Origin: an uncultured Kiritimatiellota bacterium
Lineage (GTDB): Bacteria > Verrucomicrobiota > Kiritimatiellia > RFP12 > UBA1067
Assembly: GCA_934635385.1 (NCBI GenBank)
Contig: CAKTZI010000032.1
Coordinates: forward strand, 1 to 43,281
Direction of reading: 5' to 3'
Length of the DNA: 43,281 bases
In this document: one piece after another, positions 1-7,250 of the stretch
Numbering within the stretch: position 1 is the stretch's first letter
How the letters are laid out: every line of letters begins with the position of its first letter
Notes under the pieces: generated by a model
What the model was told of the DNA's origin: nothing
The model's input: only the letters and a program-made list of their open reading frames with translations
The model's database searches: none
Program-made: the position numbers and the translations under genes

Positions 1-1124
1 CAGTAGGCGTCGGCGTTCGCGCCGTCCGGCAGCGTCTGGCGCGGGCCGAACTGGGGCTCGTCTGCCGCGACAAGCGGGGCGTCGTCCTCGTCGTTCGGGA
101 TGCCGTCGTCGTCCCAGTCGTCGGGGTTGACGCGGCGGTAGACGCGCTCAATGTCGTTGGAGCGGGCGATGAAGTCGCCGTTCGGGAAGAGTTCGAGTTG
201 CGCGTTGACAGTGGGAAAGTGGAGAAGTGGAACGGTGGAACGGTGCGAAGCGGCGGACGCCTCCTCGCACTTTTCCACTTTTCCACCCGGCACTTTTCCA
301 CTTTCATACGGATTCCCCAAGAAGAAGTTCTCCCACGTCAGCACGACCGAGCCGTTCGTGGTCGCCGCCGTCCAGAGGCAGGATTGTCCGTGCCGCGCGA
401 ACATGGGCGCGCCGATGACGGCGATCTCGTTCGAGGCGTTCCGCAGCTGCGGACGCACCTTTCCCCACGTATGCGCCCAGCAGGAGGTGGAGGGGTGGAA
501 AAGTGGAAAGGTGGAGAAGTGCGGCGAACGCGGCAGATCAACCTTGACCCTCCCCCTGTAGGCGTCGGTGAGGTGCCATGTGCCGACGAGCCGCGCGTTT
601 GTTGGCCTCTTGCTGAAGTCGGCCGCGTTCGTCCGCACCGTTTCAAGGCGATAGCCGCGCACCACGTCATTGGACGAGAGGGCGGGGTTGCCTGCGGCGC
701 TGAACGCGGAGGAAACGGAGTTTGAGAGACACGGAGTTTCTTTTACAGGATTCACAGGATTTGACGAGTCTGTCCCATCACCGTCAATCCTGTCAATCTT
801 GTCAATCCTGTCTAAAACCTCATTTTCCTCTCCGCGCCTCCGTTCCTCCTCGTTCTCCGCGTTAGGCGTCGCAGACACCTCTTCAATCCGTGTCAATCCG
901 TGAGAATCCGTGGTTACATTCCCCGGCTTTTGCGCGAAAACCGTCGCGACGACGACCGCCGTCACGATGACGGCCTTGGTGGACGGCGGCAGCCTGACAA
1001 ACCGCTCCGAAAGCCCCGTCAGAAACTTCCTCTGCCGAACCGCAAGCGCCGCCAAGGCACAGACGCCCAGCATCGAGGCGCAAGTCCAGACGAAAACCGA
1101 TTCTCTGAAGACAGGCGCGACCAT
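1..1124 (-). CDS. Membrane-anchored protein with DxDxDG calcium-type motif, 3' end off the window
   Basis: An uninterrupted minus-strand frame runs from ATG at 1124 to the left edge with no stop (374 codons visible). The start overlaps the stop of the upstream gene by one base (TGATG), which implies translational coupling. Two hydrophobic segments (about residues 9-26 and 47-62) suggest an N-terminal membrane anchor. Near the visible end is a thrombospondin type-3-like acidic stretch (DDWDDDGIPNDEDD), typical of calcium-binding surface proteins in PVC bacteria. Much of the middle is not ordinary protein: it is translated interspersed repeat (881-918, 691-876, 484-524, 209-306), all read through without a stop. 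Function unknown; the start and frame are well supported by the overlap and by the sensible protein sequence outside the repeats. Confidence 0.75.
   Translation of the reverse strand, partial: MVAPVFRESVFVWTCASMLGVCALAALAVRQRKFLTGLSERFVRLPPSTKAVIVTAVVVATVFAQKPGNVTTDSHGLTRIEEVSATPNAENEEERRRGEENEVLDRIDKIDRIDGDGTDSSNPVNPVKETPCLSNSVSSAFSAAGNPALSSNDVVRGYRLETVRTNAADFSKRPTNARLVGTWHLTDAYRGRVKVDLPRSPHFSTFPLFHPSTSCWAHTWGKVRPQLRNASNEIAVIGAPMFARHGQSCLWTAATTNGSVVLTWENFFLGNPYESGKVPGGKVEKCEEASAASHRSTVPLLHFPTVNAQLELFPNGDFIARSNDIERVYRRVNPDDWDDDGIPNDEDDAPLVAADEPQFGPRQTLPDGANADAY
209..306 (-). repeat. Inverted pair of GTGGAAAA-type periodic repeats
   Basis: GTGGGAAA, GTGGAGAA, GTGGAACG units (209-246) face their inverted copies (267-306, CTTTTCCAC type) across a short GC-rich loop, so the RNA could form a long hairpin. 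Both arms are in frame: one gives SGKVPGGKVEK, the other HRSTVPLLHFPT. Confidence 0.65.
484..524 (-). repeat. GTGGAAAA-type periodic repeat, third copy
   Basis: Plus-strand units GTGGAGGG, GTGGAAAA, GTGGAAAG, GTGGAGAA (8 nt). In frame it reads FSTFPLFHPSTS. Same family as 209-306. Confidence 0.65.
691..876 (-). repeat. Palindromic protein-coding repeat element, copy A
   Basis: 186 bp (62 codons) with inverted ends (GCGGCGCTGAACGCGGAG and CTCCGCGTTAGGCGTCGC). Homologous to copy B at 20577-20765, with the same order of blocks: ACAGGATT units, then inverted CAATCCTGT / CAATCTTGT units. It is read in frame in the membrane-anchored protein, in the same phase as copy B. Confidence 0.85.
881..918 (-). 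repeat. CACGGATT periodic repeat next to palindromic element copy A
   Basis: Three degenerate ~9-10 nt units on the minus strand (CACGGATTCT, CACGGATTGA, CACGGATTGA), in frame as TTDSHGLTRIEE. It directly adjoins copy A, with 4 nt between. Confidence 0.65.
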
Positions 1125-1612
1125 CACCGGATCTCCATGACGACGCCCGGCCGCGAGCCCTCGACGAGAACGACCTCCCCGACCTTGGCGACTCCTCGCC
1201 GCGTGACGCGGACGAGATTCCACGCCGCATCCATCTTCGGGCGTTTCAGGCGAAGCGTCCGCTTCACCTGTCCTGCCGTCGGCACCGCCTCTTCCGTCTG
1301 ACGTTCGTCCGTGGCCGCGAAGCCGAACCAGCTGCCGCAGTCAAAGCCAAGGGACAGGTCGTCCTCGTCAAGTCCGAGAACGCCGTCCCCGTCCGAGTCC
1401 GTCCCGATCGCCACCTCGACGAAATTCGTCGGCGAGGCGTCGAGCGCAAGCGTGAACTCGATGCGGCTCATCGTCCCGAAGTCGACCTTGAAGGGAACGT
1501 TCGTGGTCGCCTCCGAGAGAACGGATGCGTCAAACGGCAACGGCGGAACGGCGATGCCAGACGCCGAAAGGGCGAACAGAAAGGGCGCCACGACACTCAA
1601 GAGATATTTCAT
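1124..1612 (-). CDS. Small exported protein with DxDxDG motif
   Basis: 162 residues. The first ~21 residues (MKYLLSVVAPFLFALSASG) form a classical signal peptide, so the product is probably exported. An acidic calcium-type motif (TDSDGDGVLGLDEDD) lies near residue 75, and a short basic beta-rich C-terminus follows. I do not recognise a family. The start is chosen at 1612 because a TGATATAAT extended -10 box lies at 1620-1628; the -10 box ends only 7 nt before this ATG, which would give a leaderless mRNA. An in-frame ATG upstream lies within or above the promoter. Its stop overlaps the start of the next gene, so the two form one transcription unit, probably a pair of cell-surface proteins. Confidence 0.75.
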   Translation of the reverse strand: MKYLLSVVAPFLFALSASGIAVPPLPFDASVLSEATTNVPFKVDFGTMSRIEFTLALDASPTNFVEVAIGTDSDGDGVLGLDEDDLSLGFDCGSWFGFAATDERQTEEAVPTAGQVKRTLRLKRPKMDAAWNLVRVTRRGVAKVGEVVLVEGSRPGVVMEIR

Positions 1613-1619
1613 TTCCCGA

Positions 1620-1628
1620 ATTATATCA
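1620..1628 (-). promoter_or_regulatory. Extended -10 promoter for the small exported protein
   Basis: TGATATAAT on the minus strand, with no -35-like hexamer at 16-18 bp. Only 7 nt separate the -10 box from the ATG at 1612, so a start about 7 nt downstream would give a 5' leader of 0-1 nt. Confidence 0.6.
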
Positions 1629-1646
1629 AAATTCATTCTTTCTCGT

Positions 1647-2405
1647 TCACTTGTCTGACTTGCGGCGGTTGCACGTGCGGCAGAGCATCTGGCAGTTCGC
1701 GGCGACCGTGCGCCCGCCCTCGGCCCACGGCGTGACGTGGTCGGCCTCCATCTCCTCGAACGCGAAGCGCTTTCCGCAGATCGCGCAGACGCCTTTCTGC
1801 CGCTCGTAGGCCTCGCGCCGCGTGTTGCCGTCGAACGCGCGGAGCTGGAGGTGGTGTTCGTCGCCGTCGAAGACGTAGGCGTAGATGCCGCTCTTCTTCG
1901 CGACGTCGCTGTCCTCCATGAGGGCCTTGACGCGGCGCTCCAGTTCCGTCGCATCGTAGGCGTCCGCGTGGTACTTGTCGTAGAGTTCGCCCCATGCGAC
2001 GCCCTTCATGTCGCGGCGGTAGCGCGGGAACACGGCCTTGACCCACGAGACGACGGACTGGAAGTAAATCCAGAGCGCGGCGGCGTTCGGGTCGTGCTGA
2101 TGCTTCGCCATGTACCCCTCGACGTCGCCCTTCGAGATCCACCGGATCGCCGTCTCCAGGTAGTCCTGCCGGTTGCAGACGCCCGACAGGTAGTCGTGGG
2201 CGAGCCCGTAGGCCGGGCCGTTCGCCTTGCTGAAGTACCGCTTCGCGTCCGTCGTCCACGGGCCCGCGTACACCGCGTTTCGGATCTCCTGCTCGGTCAG
2301 CCGCTCGCCCGCGATGTTGATCGTCCTGAACCACGCCAGCTTCTCGCTGTCCGTCCCCTCGCAGACGTAGACCGTGAGCCCGTAGTCGAGGAGGAGGTCC
2401 CGTCG
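1647..2405 (-). pseudogene. DUF262/HNH endonuclease-type protein, 5'-truncated fragment
   Basis: This frame carries the C-terminal ~250 residues of a DUF262 (GmrSD-like/ParB-fold) protein fused to an HNH nuclease. Visible parts are the DUF262 segment around VYVCEGTDSEKLAWFRTIN, then an intact HNH finger near the end (CAICGKRF, EADHVTPWAEGG, CRTCNRRK). No start codon or N-terminal DUF262 catalytic region is present. The frame joins, out of register, the N-terminus of an EcoRI-type methylase immediately upstream. The simplest reading is one deletion that removed the 3' part of the methylase gene and the 5' part of this gene, leaving a dead restriction-type locus. An assembly artefact is possible. 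Family identity is from known DUF262-HNH proteins; the deletion is inference. Confidence 0.75.
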
Positions 2406-2692
2406 GCATATTCGAGCCAGATCGCCCGTTCGCAGGCGTTCCGCGTGAAGAGGTCGCGCTCCTGGCTCCTGTAGCAGGTGGCGACGAGTTTCCTCAGCCC
2501 CAGCCTCTCGAAGTTGTGGCTGAAGTAGTGGAAGAAGTTGCTGATGCGCGGGTCGTCGCAGTTGCACAGGACGACCTTGCCCCGGAAGTGTTCGGCGTAG
2601 TGCCGCACCTCCTCGGCGATGTCGTCGAGCTGCGTGTAGAATTCGTCCTTCTTCGCCCGCTTCGCGGCGGACAGTCCCCTTGTCCCGGTCAT
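2297..2692 (-). pseudogene. EcoRI-family adenine methylase, N-terminal fragment
   Basis: About 100 residues match the start of EcoRI-type adenine-specific methyltransferases: KKDEFYTQLDDI, then CNCDDPRISNFFHYF, then ERAIWLEYADG. The catalytic NPPF motif that should follow is absent. The protein instead runs into a Ser/Thr/Arg-rich frame and stops at 2297, because the downstream DNA belongs to the DUF262/HNH gene in another frame. The methylase cannot be active as it stands. ATG 2692 has an AAGGCAACC upstream but no clear promoter. Such methylases often neighbour DUF262/HNH genes, so both fragments likely derive from one restriction-modification operon. Confidence 0.75.
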
Positions 2693-2755
2693 GGTTGCCT
2701 TTCGTGCGGCAAAGCAACCACGACAGTGGACGTGCCTTCAAGCTAAATCGCCATG

Positions 2756-4243
2756 CTATCGGCGCATCCCCTCTTTCGCCACAGGGCGGTTCCATTCGCG
2801 GCGATAAAACTCGTAGGCGGGCTTCAGCGACTTGTGGTCGAAAGCGACAAGCCCCTTGTCGTTGAGGCCGTCGCGCGCGCCCTCGCGGCGGTTGTCGCTG
2901 CCGCAGTCGAACATCTGCCAGACGAACGCGCCCCAGATGCGCGGATTCGCCTTGATCGCCGCCCAGCTCGCGGCATGGTGCTTCAGCTGGTAGTCGACCG
3001 GATGGAACTTGCCGCCCGCCTCGGGACGGAAGTCGGGCGTGGGCATCAGCTGTCCGAGCGAGCCACCCCCGCCATATTCCGACACCGCGACCGTCGTGCG
3101 CCCGTTCAGCGTGCGGCAGGCCTCGATCCGTTCGCCGAGTTCGGACGATTCGCCGTTGTACCAGCCGGGATAGAGGTTGAATCCGAGCGCATCGGGAATC
3201 GCGTTCAGCTCCAGCCGCTTCTGGCGAAAGTTCGCCGCGACCGTCGGACGCGGATCGAGCGCGCGGATGAGCTCCTTCACCTCGCGCACCAGCGGTTCGG
3301 CCTGTCCGTCGGGCATTTTCTTCAAATAGAGTTCGTTGAAGAGCCCCCACATCGCGATGCACTTGTGGCGACGGTGCTGAAGCACCATCTCGCGCGCCAC
3401 GTGAAGCGTGTTCGAGCGGAATGCGGCGGAGTCCGTCGTCGCGTCCACGAGCGGCACTTCCGTCCAGACGTAGAGGCCGTACTTGTCGCAAAGGTCGTAG
3501 AAGCGCTCGCTGCGCGGATAGTGGCTCGTGCGGATCGCGTTCGCGCCCATCGCCTTGATGAGCCGGATGTCCGCCTCCTCGTCCGCGTCCGAGATCGCCC
3601 AGCCCTTGCCCTCGCGATCCTGATGGTAGTTGACGCCCTTCAGGAACGTCTTCTTGCCGTCCACGTAGAAGCCGTCTTCGCGGAACTCGTAGCGCGGCAG
3701 ATCCGTCGGCGCGGCAAGCTCGTCGGCGAAAAGACCGTCCGCCGCGATGAACGTGCGGGACGGCGGGGCCTCGATCAGCTCGACGCCGCGATAGAGGCCG
3801 CCGTACATCGTGAAGTCGCCGCCGATCGGCGGCACGTCGGGGTCGAAGAAATTGTCGACTTCGATTTCCAGCGCCTTGCCGTCCGACGGCAACGCGAAGG
3901 TGAAGGCCGTGAACGCGCCGACGTGGCGGCCGATTTCGCATCCGTCGACCTTGACGACGGCGCGGATCGACGCGGCGTGGACGCGCAGGTAGCGGCAGAG
4001 TCCCGGCTTCGCCGGCGGCAGGTCGCGGCGGTAGACGACCTTCCGGCGCACGTAGCCCGTGCCCGCGACCGAGTCATGGTTGTTGGCCTTCGGGTCGGTC
4101 GGGCCGTCTGTGCCGTCTTCGACGTTCCAGCAATGCGGCAACGTGACAGGCACGCCATCCGCCGTCCATCCGTCGTTTAGCGGTTGAGCAATCGAAGAAA
4201 CGCCCCATGCAAGGGCAAACGCAAATGTCGAGACTCGAATCAT
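2756..4243 (-). CDS. Exported glycoside hydrolase family 2 enzyme, short form
   Basis: 495 residues with a signal peptide (about 1-19). A GH2 sugar-binding jelly-roll domain covers about residues 25-158, and a TIM barrel begins near FREDGFYVDGKKTFLKG (about 187). The acid/base glutamate is E304 in WGLFNEL and the nucleophile is E389 in VSEYGGGG, so catalysis should be intact. Substrate class (beta-galactoside, -mannoside or -glucuronide) cannot be told from this. Odd point: only about 28 residues separate the jelly roll from the barrel, so the usual ~100-residue Ig-like middle domain is missing. Start 4243 is preferred because it sits 10 nt after a TATAAT box and gives a clean signal peptide. 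It lies directly downstream of a GH106 gene that has a matching promoter, so the two probably act on one glycan. Confidence 0.85.
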   Translation of the reverse strand: MIRVSTFAFALAWGVSSIAQPLNDGWTADGVPVTLPHCWNVEDGTDGPTDPKANNHDSVAGTGYVRRKVVYRRDLPPAKPGLCRYLRVHAASIRAVVKVDGCEIGRHVGAFTAFTFALPSDGKALEIEVDNFFDPDVPPIGGDFTMYGGLYRGVELIEAPPSRTFIAADGLFADELAAPTDLPRYEFREDGFYVDGKKTFLKGVNYHQDREGKGWAISDADEEADIRLIKAMGANAIRTSHYPRSERFYDLCDKYGLYVWTEVPLVDATTDSAAFRSNTLHVAREMVLQHRRHKCIAMWGLFNELYLKKMPDGQAEPLVREVKELIRALDPRPTVAANFRQKRLELNAIPDALGFNLYPGWYNGESSELGERIEACRTLNGRTTVAVSEYGGGGSLGQLMPTPDFRPEAGGKFHPVDYQLKHHAASWAAIKANPRIWGAFVWQMFDCGSDNRREGARDGLNDKGLVAFDHKSLKPAYEFYRREWNRPVAKEGMRR

Positions 4244-4253
4244 GATGGCGGAG

Positions 4254-4282
4254 ATTATACCCCACTCACGCACAACCGACAA
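4254..4282 (-). promoter_or_regulatory. Promoter of the GH2 gene
   Basis: -35 TTGTCG (4277-4282), 17-bp spacer, -10 TATAAT (4254-4259), then 10 nt to the ATG. Same design as the promoter of the neighbouring GH106 gene. Confidence 0.65.
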
Positions 4283-4300
4283 CCCCCCAGAAATTGGGGG
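4283..4300 (-). promoter_or_regulatory. Palindrome abutting the GH2 -35 box, candidate operator
   Basis: On the minus strand five C, then AATTTCT, then six G, touching the -35 box. A near copy stands in the same position before the GH106 gene (6857-6872). It could also form a hairpin downstream of the GH106 stop (4313), but no U-tract follows, so an operator role is preferred. Confidence 0.5.
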
Positions 4301-4312
4301 TAGAGGATTGTA

Positions 4313-6820
4313 TCACTGTAGCTGACAGCTGACCGGGCCGAGGAGGCCGGCGTCCTCCAGCGGCCACGTCGACGCGTCGAGAACACCTGCGCCGCCGCAC
4401 GTGCCCTCCACAGAGCGCATGTTCGCGTCCTCGAAATACTTCCACTTCACGCCCGTCTGGTCGTTCCAACGCAGACGGTTCGCACCCGTATTCGTGACGT
4501 CGACGACCAACACGTTCTCGCCCTTCAGCACACCGGCGGGCACGTCGAAGCGGTACGGCGGCATGAACCGGCAGCCGAGGTCGCGTCCGTTCAGCCGGAC
4601 GCGCGCCGAATGCCGCACATCGCCGAGGTCGAGAACCGCCGCCGCGCCGACCGCCTGCGCGGCGAAGCGCGTCTCGTAGCGCATCGTGCCGCAGAACGGC
4701 TCCTCCTCGCCCGTTTCCGTACGCGACCAGCTCGTGAGCGTGCGCATCGTCCGGGGCTTCGGCAGCTGCGGTCCGCCGCAGACGGGCGTCAGCGTCCAGT
4801 CGCCCGCGAGGTCGATGCGCGTACCGAGCGGCCGCGCCGGCGCAACCGCCGAGGCCGGGTCGGGCGTCGCCGAGACGACGTAGACGGACGAACCCCACGG
4901 CCCCAGGCGCACCCGCACCCGTCCGTCGGCCGTCCGCCCGCCGCGCACGGCCCCCGTCAGCGGATCCATCTCCCACGCCGCGCCGCAGGGGACAGACACC
5001 CGCAGGTCTTCCTCGACGGGTTCCGCGCCGCCGTTGACGACGAAGTAGTAGGTGCGCCCCTCCGCGTCCGCCCGCCGCCACGCGGCGAGATTGCGCACGG
5101 CGGCGAACGGCTCGACGCGCAAGCCCCGCGCGAGGTCGAGCGTCCCCCGTCGCGAGACGCGCGGATGCCCTTTCGCGAACAGCTCCCGCAGTTCGCGCGT
5201 CTCCGCGTCGTGATTCAGAAAGCCGGGCGTCTCGTCTGGATACGACTCCGCGAAGACGACCTCGAAGCCTGCGTCGGCCAGCGCGAAGAGCCGCCGCGCC
5301 GTCGCGAGCGGCAGGGCCTTCGCCGCCGGCACGAGAATCCGCCGATGCGCCCCGCGTCCGAATGTCAGCCGCGCCAGCTGGCGGTCGGACACGTAGTCAA
5401 ACGACACGCCCGCGTCGAAAAGCGTCCGCGCGATCCGCCCGAAGGGAAGCGCATCAAACCAGGTCACCCGCCTGTGGACGTCCATCGGCAGCGCGAAGCC
5501 TTCGGGGTTGCGCCAGAAGTCGTGGATCGGCCAGTAGACGAGCAGGTCGTCATCGCACGTCGTCGCGCGCGAAATCGACTGGACGCGCGTCACGTAGGCG
5601 TTCAGGAAACCGAAGTCGCGCCAGAGGGGATTGCGGGGATTCGTCTCGGACGAGGCGTAGAAGCACCAGCCGGGCCACACGGCGTCGGTCGGCGAATAGC
5701 AGAGGCCATGGTAGTAGACCTTGTCCACGCCCGCGAGGAGCAGCCGGTCGAGGAACCGCTTGTAGTCGAGAGGCGTCTCGCGGAAATGGTCGTTCAGCCA
5801 CGTGCAGGACTCGGCGGACGTCCACGCCTTGCCGCCGAGGTGGGCGGACGACGAGGCGAACTTCGAGACGAGGATGTCGCGGTCGAAGAAGCCGTACATT
5901 TCCGTCTCGGGATAGTCGGCGAGGTCGTAGAAGTCGAGCCAGTTCGCGACGGAACCGTGCGCCTCGTTGCGCGTCTCGATGCCGCGCGCATGGCACCAGT
6001 CCACCCACTTCGGGAAGACGTCCTCGACAACGAGGTCGGACAGCGTCTCGCGGTAGTCGTGCTTGAGGCGTCGCCGCGTCTCGACGTCGCCCGCGCCACC
6101 GGCAAAAGCCGCCCAATGTTCCATCAGGTCGTAGCCGCGCTTCTCCCTGAAGAGACGAGGAAAGTCGGGCGTCCAGCCCGCGCCGAAGTATTCCCACGAG
6201 TCGTGGTAGAGGCGCAGGGGCTTGGATGCGCCCGGACGGTCGAAGGCTTCCGTGAACGGCTTCAGGAACGCCGCCATCGCCTCGACGGAGTAGGGATCCA
6301 TCATCGGGCCGCGTCCGCCGGGGCCCGCCCGCTTGACTTGCTGGCCCGTCAGGACGGGCTCGACCCACGGAGCCAGACCATCCTTCGTCTTCGCGAGCGT
6401 CCAGCAGCCCTGCTCGCGCGCGAGCTGCGGCCCGCCGAAGCACCAGCCGCTCCCCGTCGTCAGGTCAACGCCAAGGCCGTGCGCCTGTCCGATGCGGACG
6501 GCCGCCGCGAACGCCTTCATCCACGATTCGTCCAGAAAGGTCTTGAACGCGGCCTCGTGGCCCTTCGCGCCGTAGATCGGGATGACGTGGAAACCGCCAA
6601 ACCCCTGCTCGGCGAGCGCACGGCACTGCGCCTCCAGTCCAGCCTCGTCGACGGCACTGCCCATCCACCAGTTGTAGACCCACGGCCGCGTCTCGTTCGT
6701 GACGTCCGGCCACGTCGGCGCGGCGGCCGACGCGACTGCCGCCGAGGCTCCAACGGCCCATGCGCCCACGACGGCGAGAATCATCCGCCGTCCCCTACTG
6801 CTCCTCTTGCAAACAAACAT
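4313..6820 (-). CDS. Exported GH106-like alpha-L-rhamnosidase
   Basis: 835 residues. After a basic start and a hydrophobic signal segment, the mature protein begins with features of GH106 rhamnosidases: TRPWVYNWWMGSAVD, the HVIPIYGAKG loop, GSGWCFGGP, and a long (beta/alpha)8 body with LYHDSWEYFGAGWT and ETRNEAHGSVANW. The C-terminal ~150 residues form a galactose-binding-like beta sandwich (LNGRDLGCRFMPPYRFDVP). It is shorter than many family members, which exceed 1000 residues. The predicted role is removing alpha-L-rhamnose from pectin or other glycans in the periplasm or outside the cell. ATG 6820 lies 7 nt after a TATAAT box, so the mRNA may be leaderless; the next in-frame ATG is 12 codons on and would shorten the signal peptide's basic region. 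Confidence 0.8.
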   Translation of the reverse strand: MFVCKRSSRGRRMILAVVGAWAVGASAAVASAAAPTWPDVTNETRPWVYNWWMGSAVDEAGLEAQCRALAEQGFGGFHVIPIYGAKGHEAAFKTFLDESWMKAFAAAVRIGQAHGLGVDLTTGSGWCFGGPQLAREQGCWTLAKTKDGLAPWVEPVLTGQQVKRAGPGGRGPMMDPYSVEAMAAFLKPFTEAFDRPGASKPLRLYHDSWEYFGAGWTPDFPRLFREKRGYDLMEHWAAFAGGAGDVETRRRLKHDYRETLSDLVVEDVFPKWVDWCHARGIETRNEAHGSVANWLDFYDLADYPETEMYGFFDRDILVSKFASSSAHLGGKAWTSAESCTWLNDHFRETPLDYKRFLDRLLLAGVDKVYYHGLCYSPTDAVWPGWCFYASSETNPRNPLWRDFGFLNAYVTRVQSISRATTCDDDLLVYWPIHDFWRNPEGFALPMDVHRRVTWFDALPFGRIARTLFDAGVSFDYVSDRQLARLTFGRGAHRRILVPAAKALPLATARRLFALADAGFEVVFAESYPDETPGFLNHDAETRELRELFAKGHPRVSRRGTLDLARGLRVEPFAAVRNLAAWRRADAEGRTYYFVVNGGAEPVEEDLRVSVPCGAAWEMDPLTGAVRGGRTADGRVRVRLGPWGSSVYVVSATPDPASAVAPARPLGTRIDLAGDWTLTPVCGGPQLPKPRTMRTLTSWSRTETGEEEPFCGTMRYETRFAAQAVGAAAVLDLGDVRHSARVRLNGRDLGCRFMPPYRFDVPAGVLKGENVLVVDVTNTGANRLRWNDQTGVKWKYFEDANMRSVEGTCGGAGVLDASTWPLEDAGLLGPVSCQLQ

Positions 6821-6827
6821 GCGCGCG

Positions 6828-6856
6828 ATTATAGACTATTTTTCCATTTCAGACAA
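6828..6856 (-). promoter_or_regulatory. Promoter of the GH106 gene
   Basis: -35 TTGTCT (6851-6856), 17-bp spacer, -10 TATAAT (6828-6833), then 7 nt to the ATG at 6820. Confidence 0.7.
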
Positions 6857-6872
6857 CCCCCTGAAAATGGGG
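6857..6872 (-). promoter_or_regulatory. Palindrome abutting the GH106 -35 box, candidate operator
   Basis: CCCCATTTTCAGGGGG on the minus strand, directly followed by the -35 box TTGTCT. It matches the site before the GH2 gene (4283-4300) in both sequence and position. Confidence 0.5.
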
Positions 6873-6897
6873 AGGATGCGCGAGCAAGTACATTTGC

Positions 6898-7203
6898 TTA
6901 TTTGGCAACCTGCCGCTTGAGACACGCCTCGACCGCAGTGGCGGTGAGGCCGACGAGCAGGATGCGCTTCGTCTTCGACGTCTCGCCACCCTTGAAGACG
7001 ACGCGCGCTTTCGGGAGGCCAAAGGCGTCCGCCAGCGTCTCGACCAGTTCTTTGTTCGCCTTGCCGTCCACGGGCGCCGCGCGGATGCGCACCTTCACCG
7101 CGTCGCCGAGCAGGCCGTCCAGCCCCGCCCGCGAGGCGCGCGGCTGGGCGCGGACGTTCAGGACGACACCCGCCGGCATCTCGGCATACCACACCCCATC
7201 CAC
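6898..7203 (-). CDS. DUF167 / YggU family protein
   Basis: 101 residues, the usual size for the family. The core NVRAQPRASRAG, then VKVRIRAAPVDGKANKELVE and KGGETSKTKRILL are hallmarks of DUF167/UPF0235 proteins, whose biochemical role is unknown. It is the last gene of the obg-malic enzyme-iorA unit. The 46-nt spacer from the iorA stop to this ATG is entirely an 8-nt periodic repeat (7204-7250), so the translation signal, if any, must lie in the repeat. Confidence 0.85.
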   Translation of the reverse strand: MDGVWYAEMPAGVVLNVRAQPRASRAGLDGLLGDAVKVRIRAAPVDGKANKELVETLADAFGLPKARVVFKGGETSKTKRILLVGLTATAVEACLKRQVAK

Positions 7204-7250
7204 CGTCTCAACCTCTCAACTTCTCCACCGTCTCAACTTCTCAACCTCTC
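7204..7250 (-). repeat. 8-nt periodic repeat filling the iorA-DUF167 spacer
   Basis: On the minus strand, units of the type GAGGTTGA / GAAGTTGA / GACGGTGG follow one another with no other sequence. The array begins at the iorA stop codon (TGAGAGGTTGAG) and ends at the next ATG. A related array with the same first 12 bases fills the spacer at 26945-26991. Confidence 0.75.

Noticed and set aside
209..306. CRISPR array
   Set aside because: Units are only 8-9 nt with no unique spacers of constant length, and there are no cas genes.
1647..3941. A single 764-codon minus-strand frame through the GH2 gene and into the HNH gene
   Set aside because: Only its last ~250 codons read as a real protein; the rest is out of frame with the GH2 and methylase genes.
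4283..4300. Rho-independent terminator of the GH106 gene
   Set aside because: The hairpin has no U-tract, and an almost identical site stands at the same distance before the GH106 promoter, so a promoter-linked operator explains both better.
7204..7250. Riboswitch or attenuator between iorA and the DUF167 gene
   Set aside because: The spacer is only simple 8-nt repeats and shows no complementary stems.
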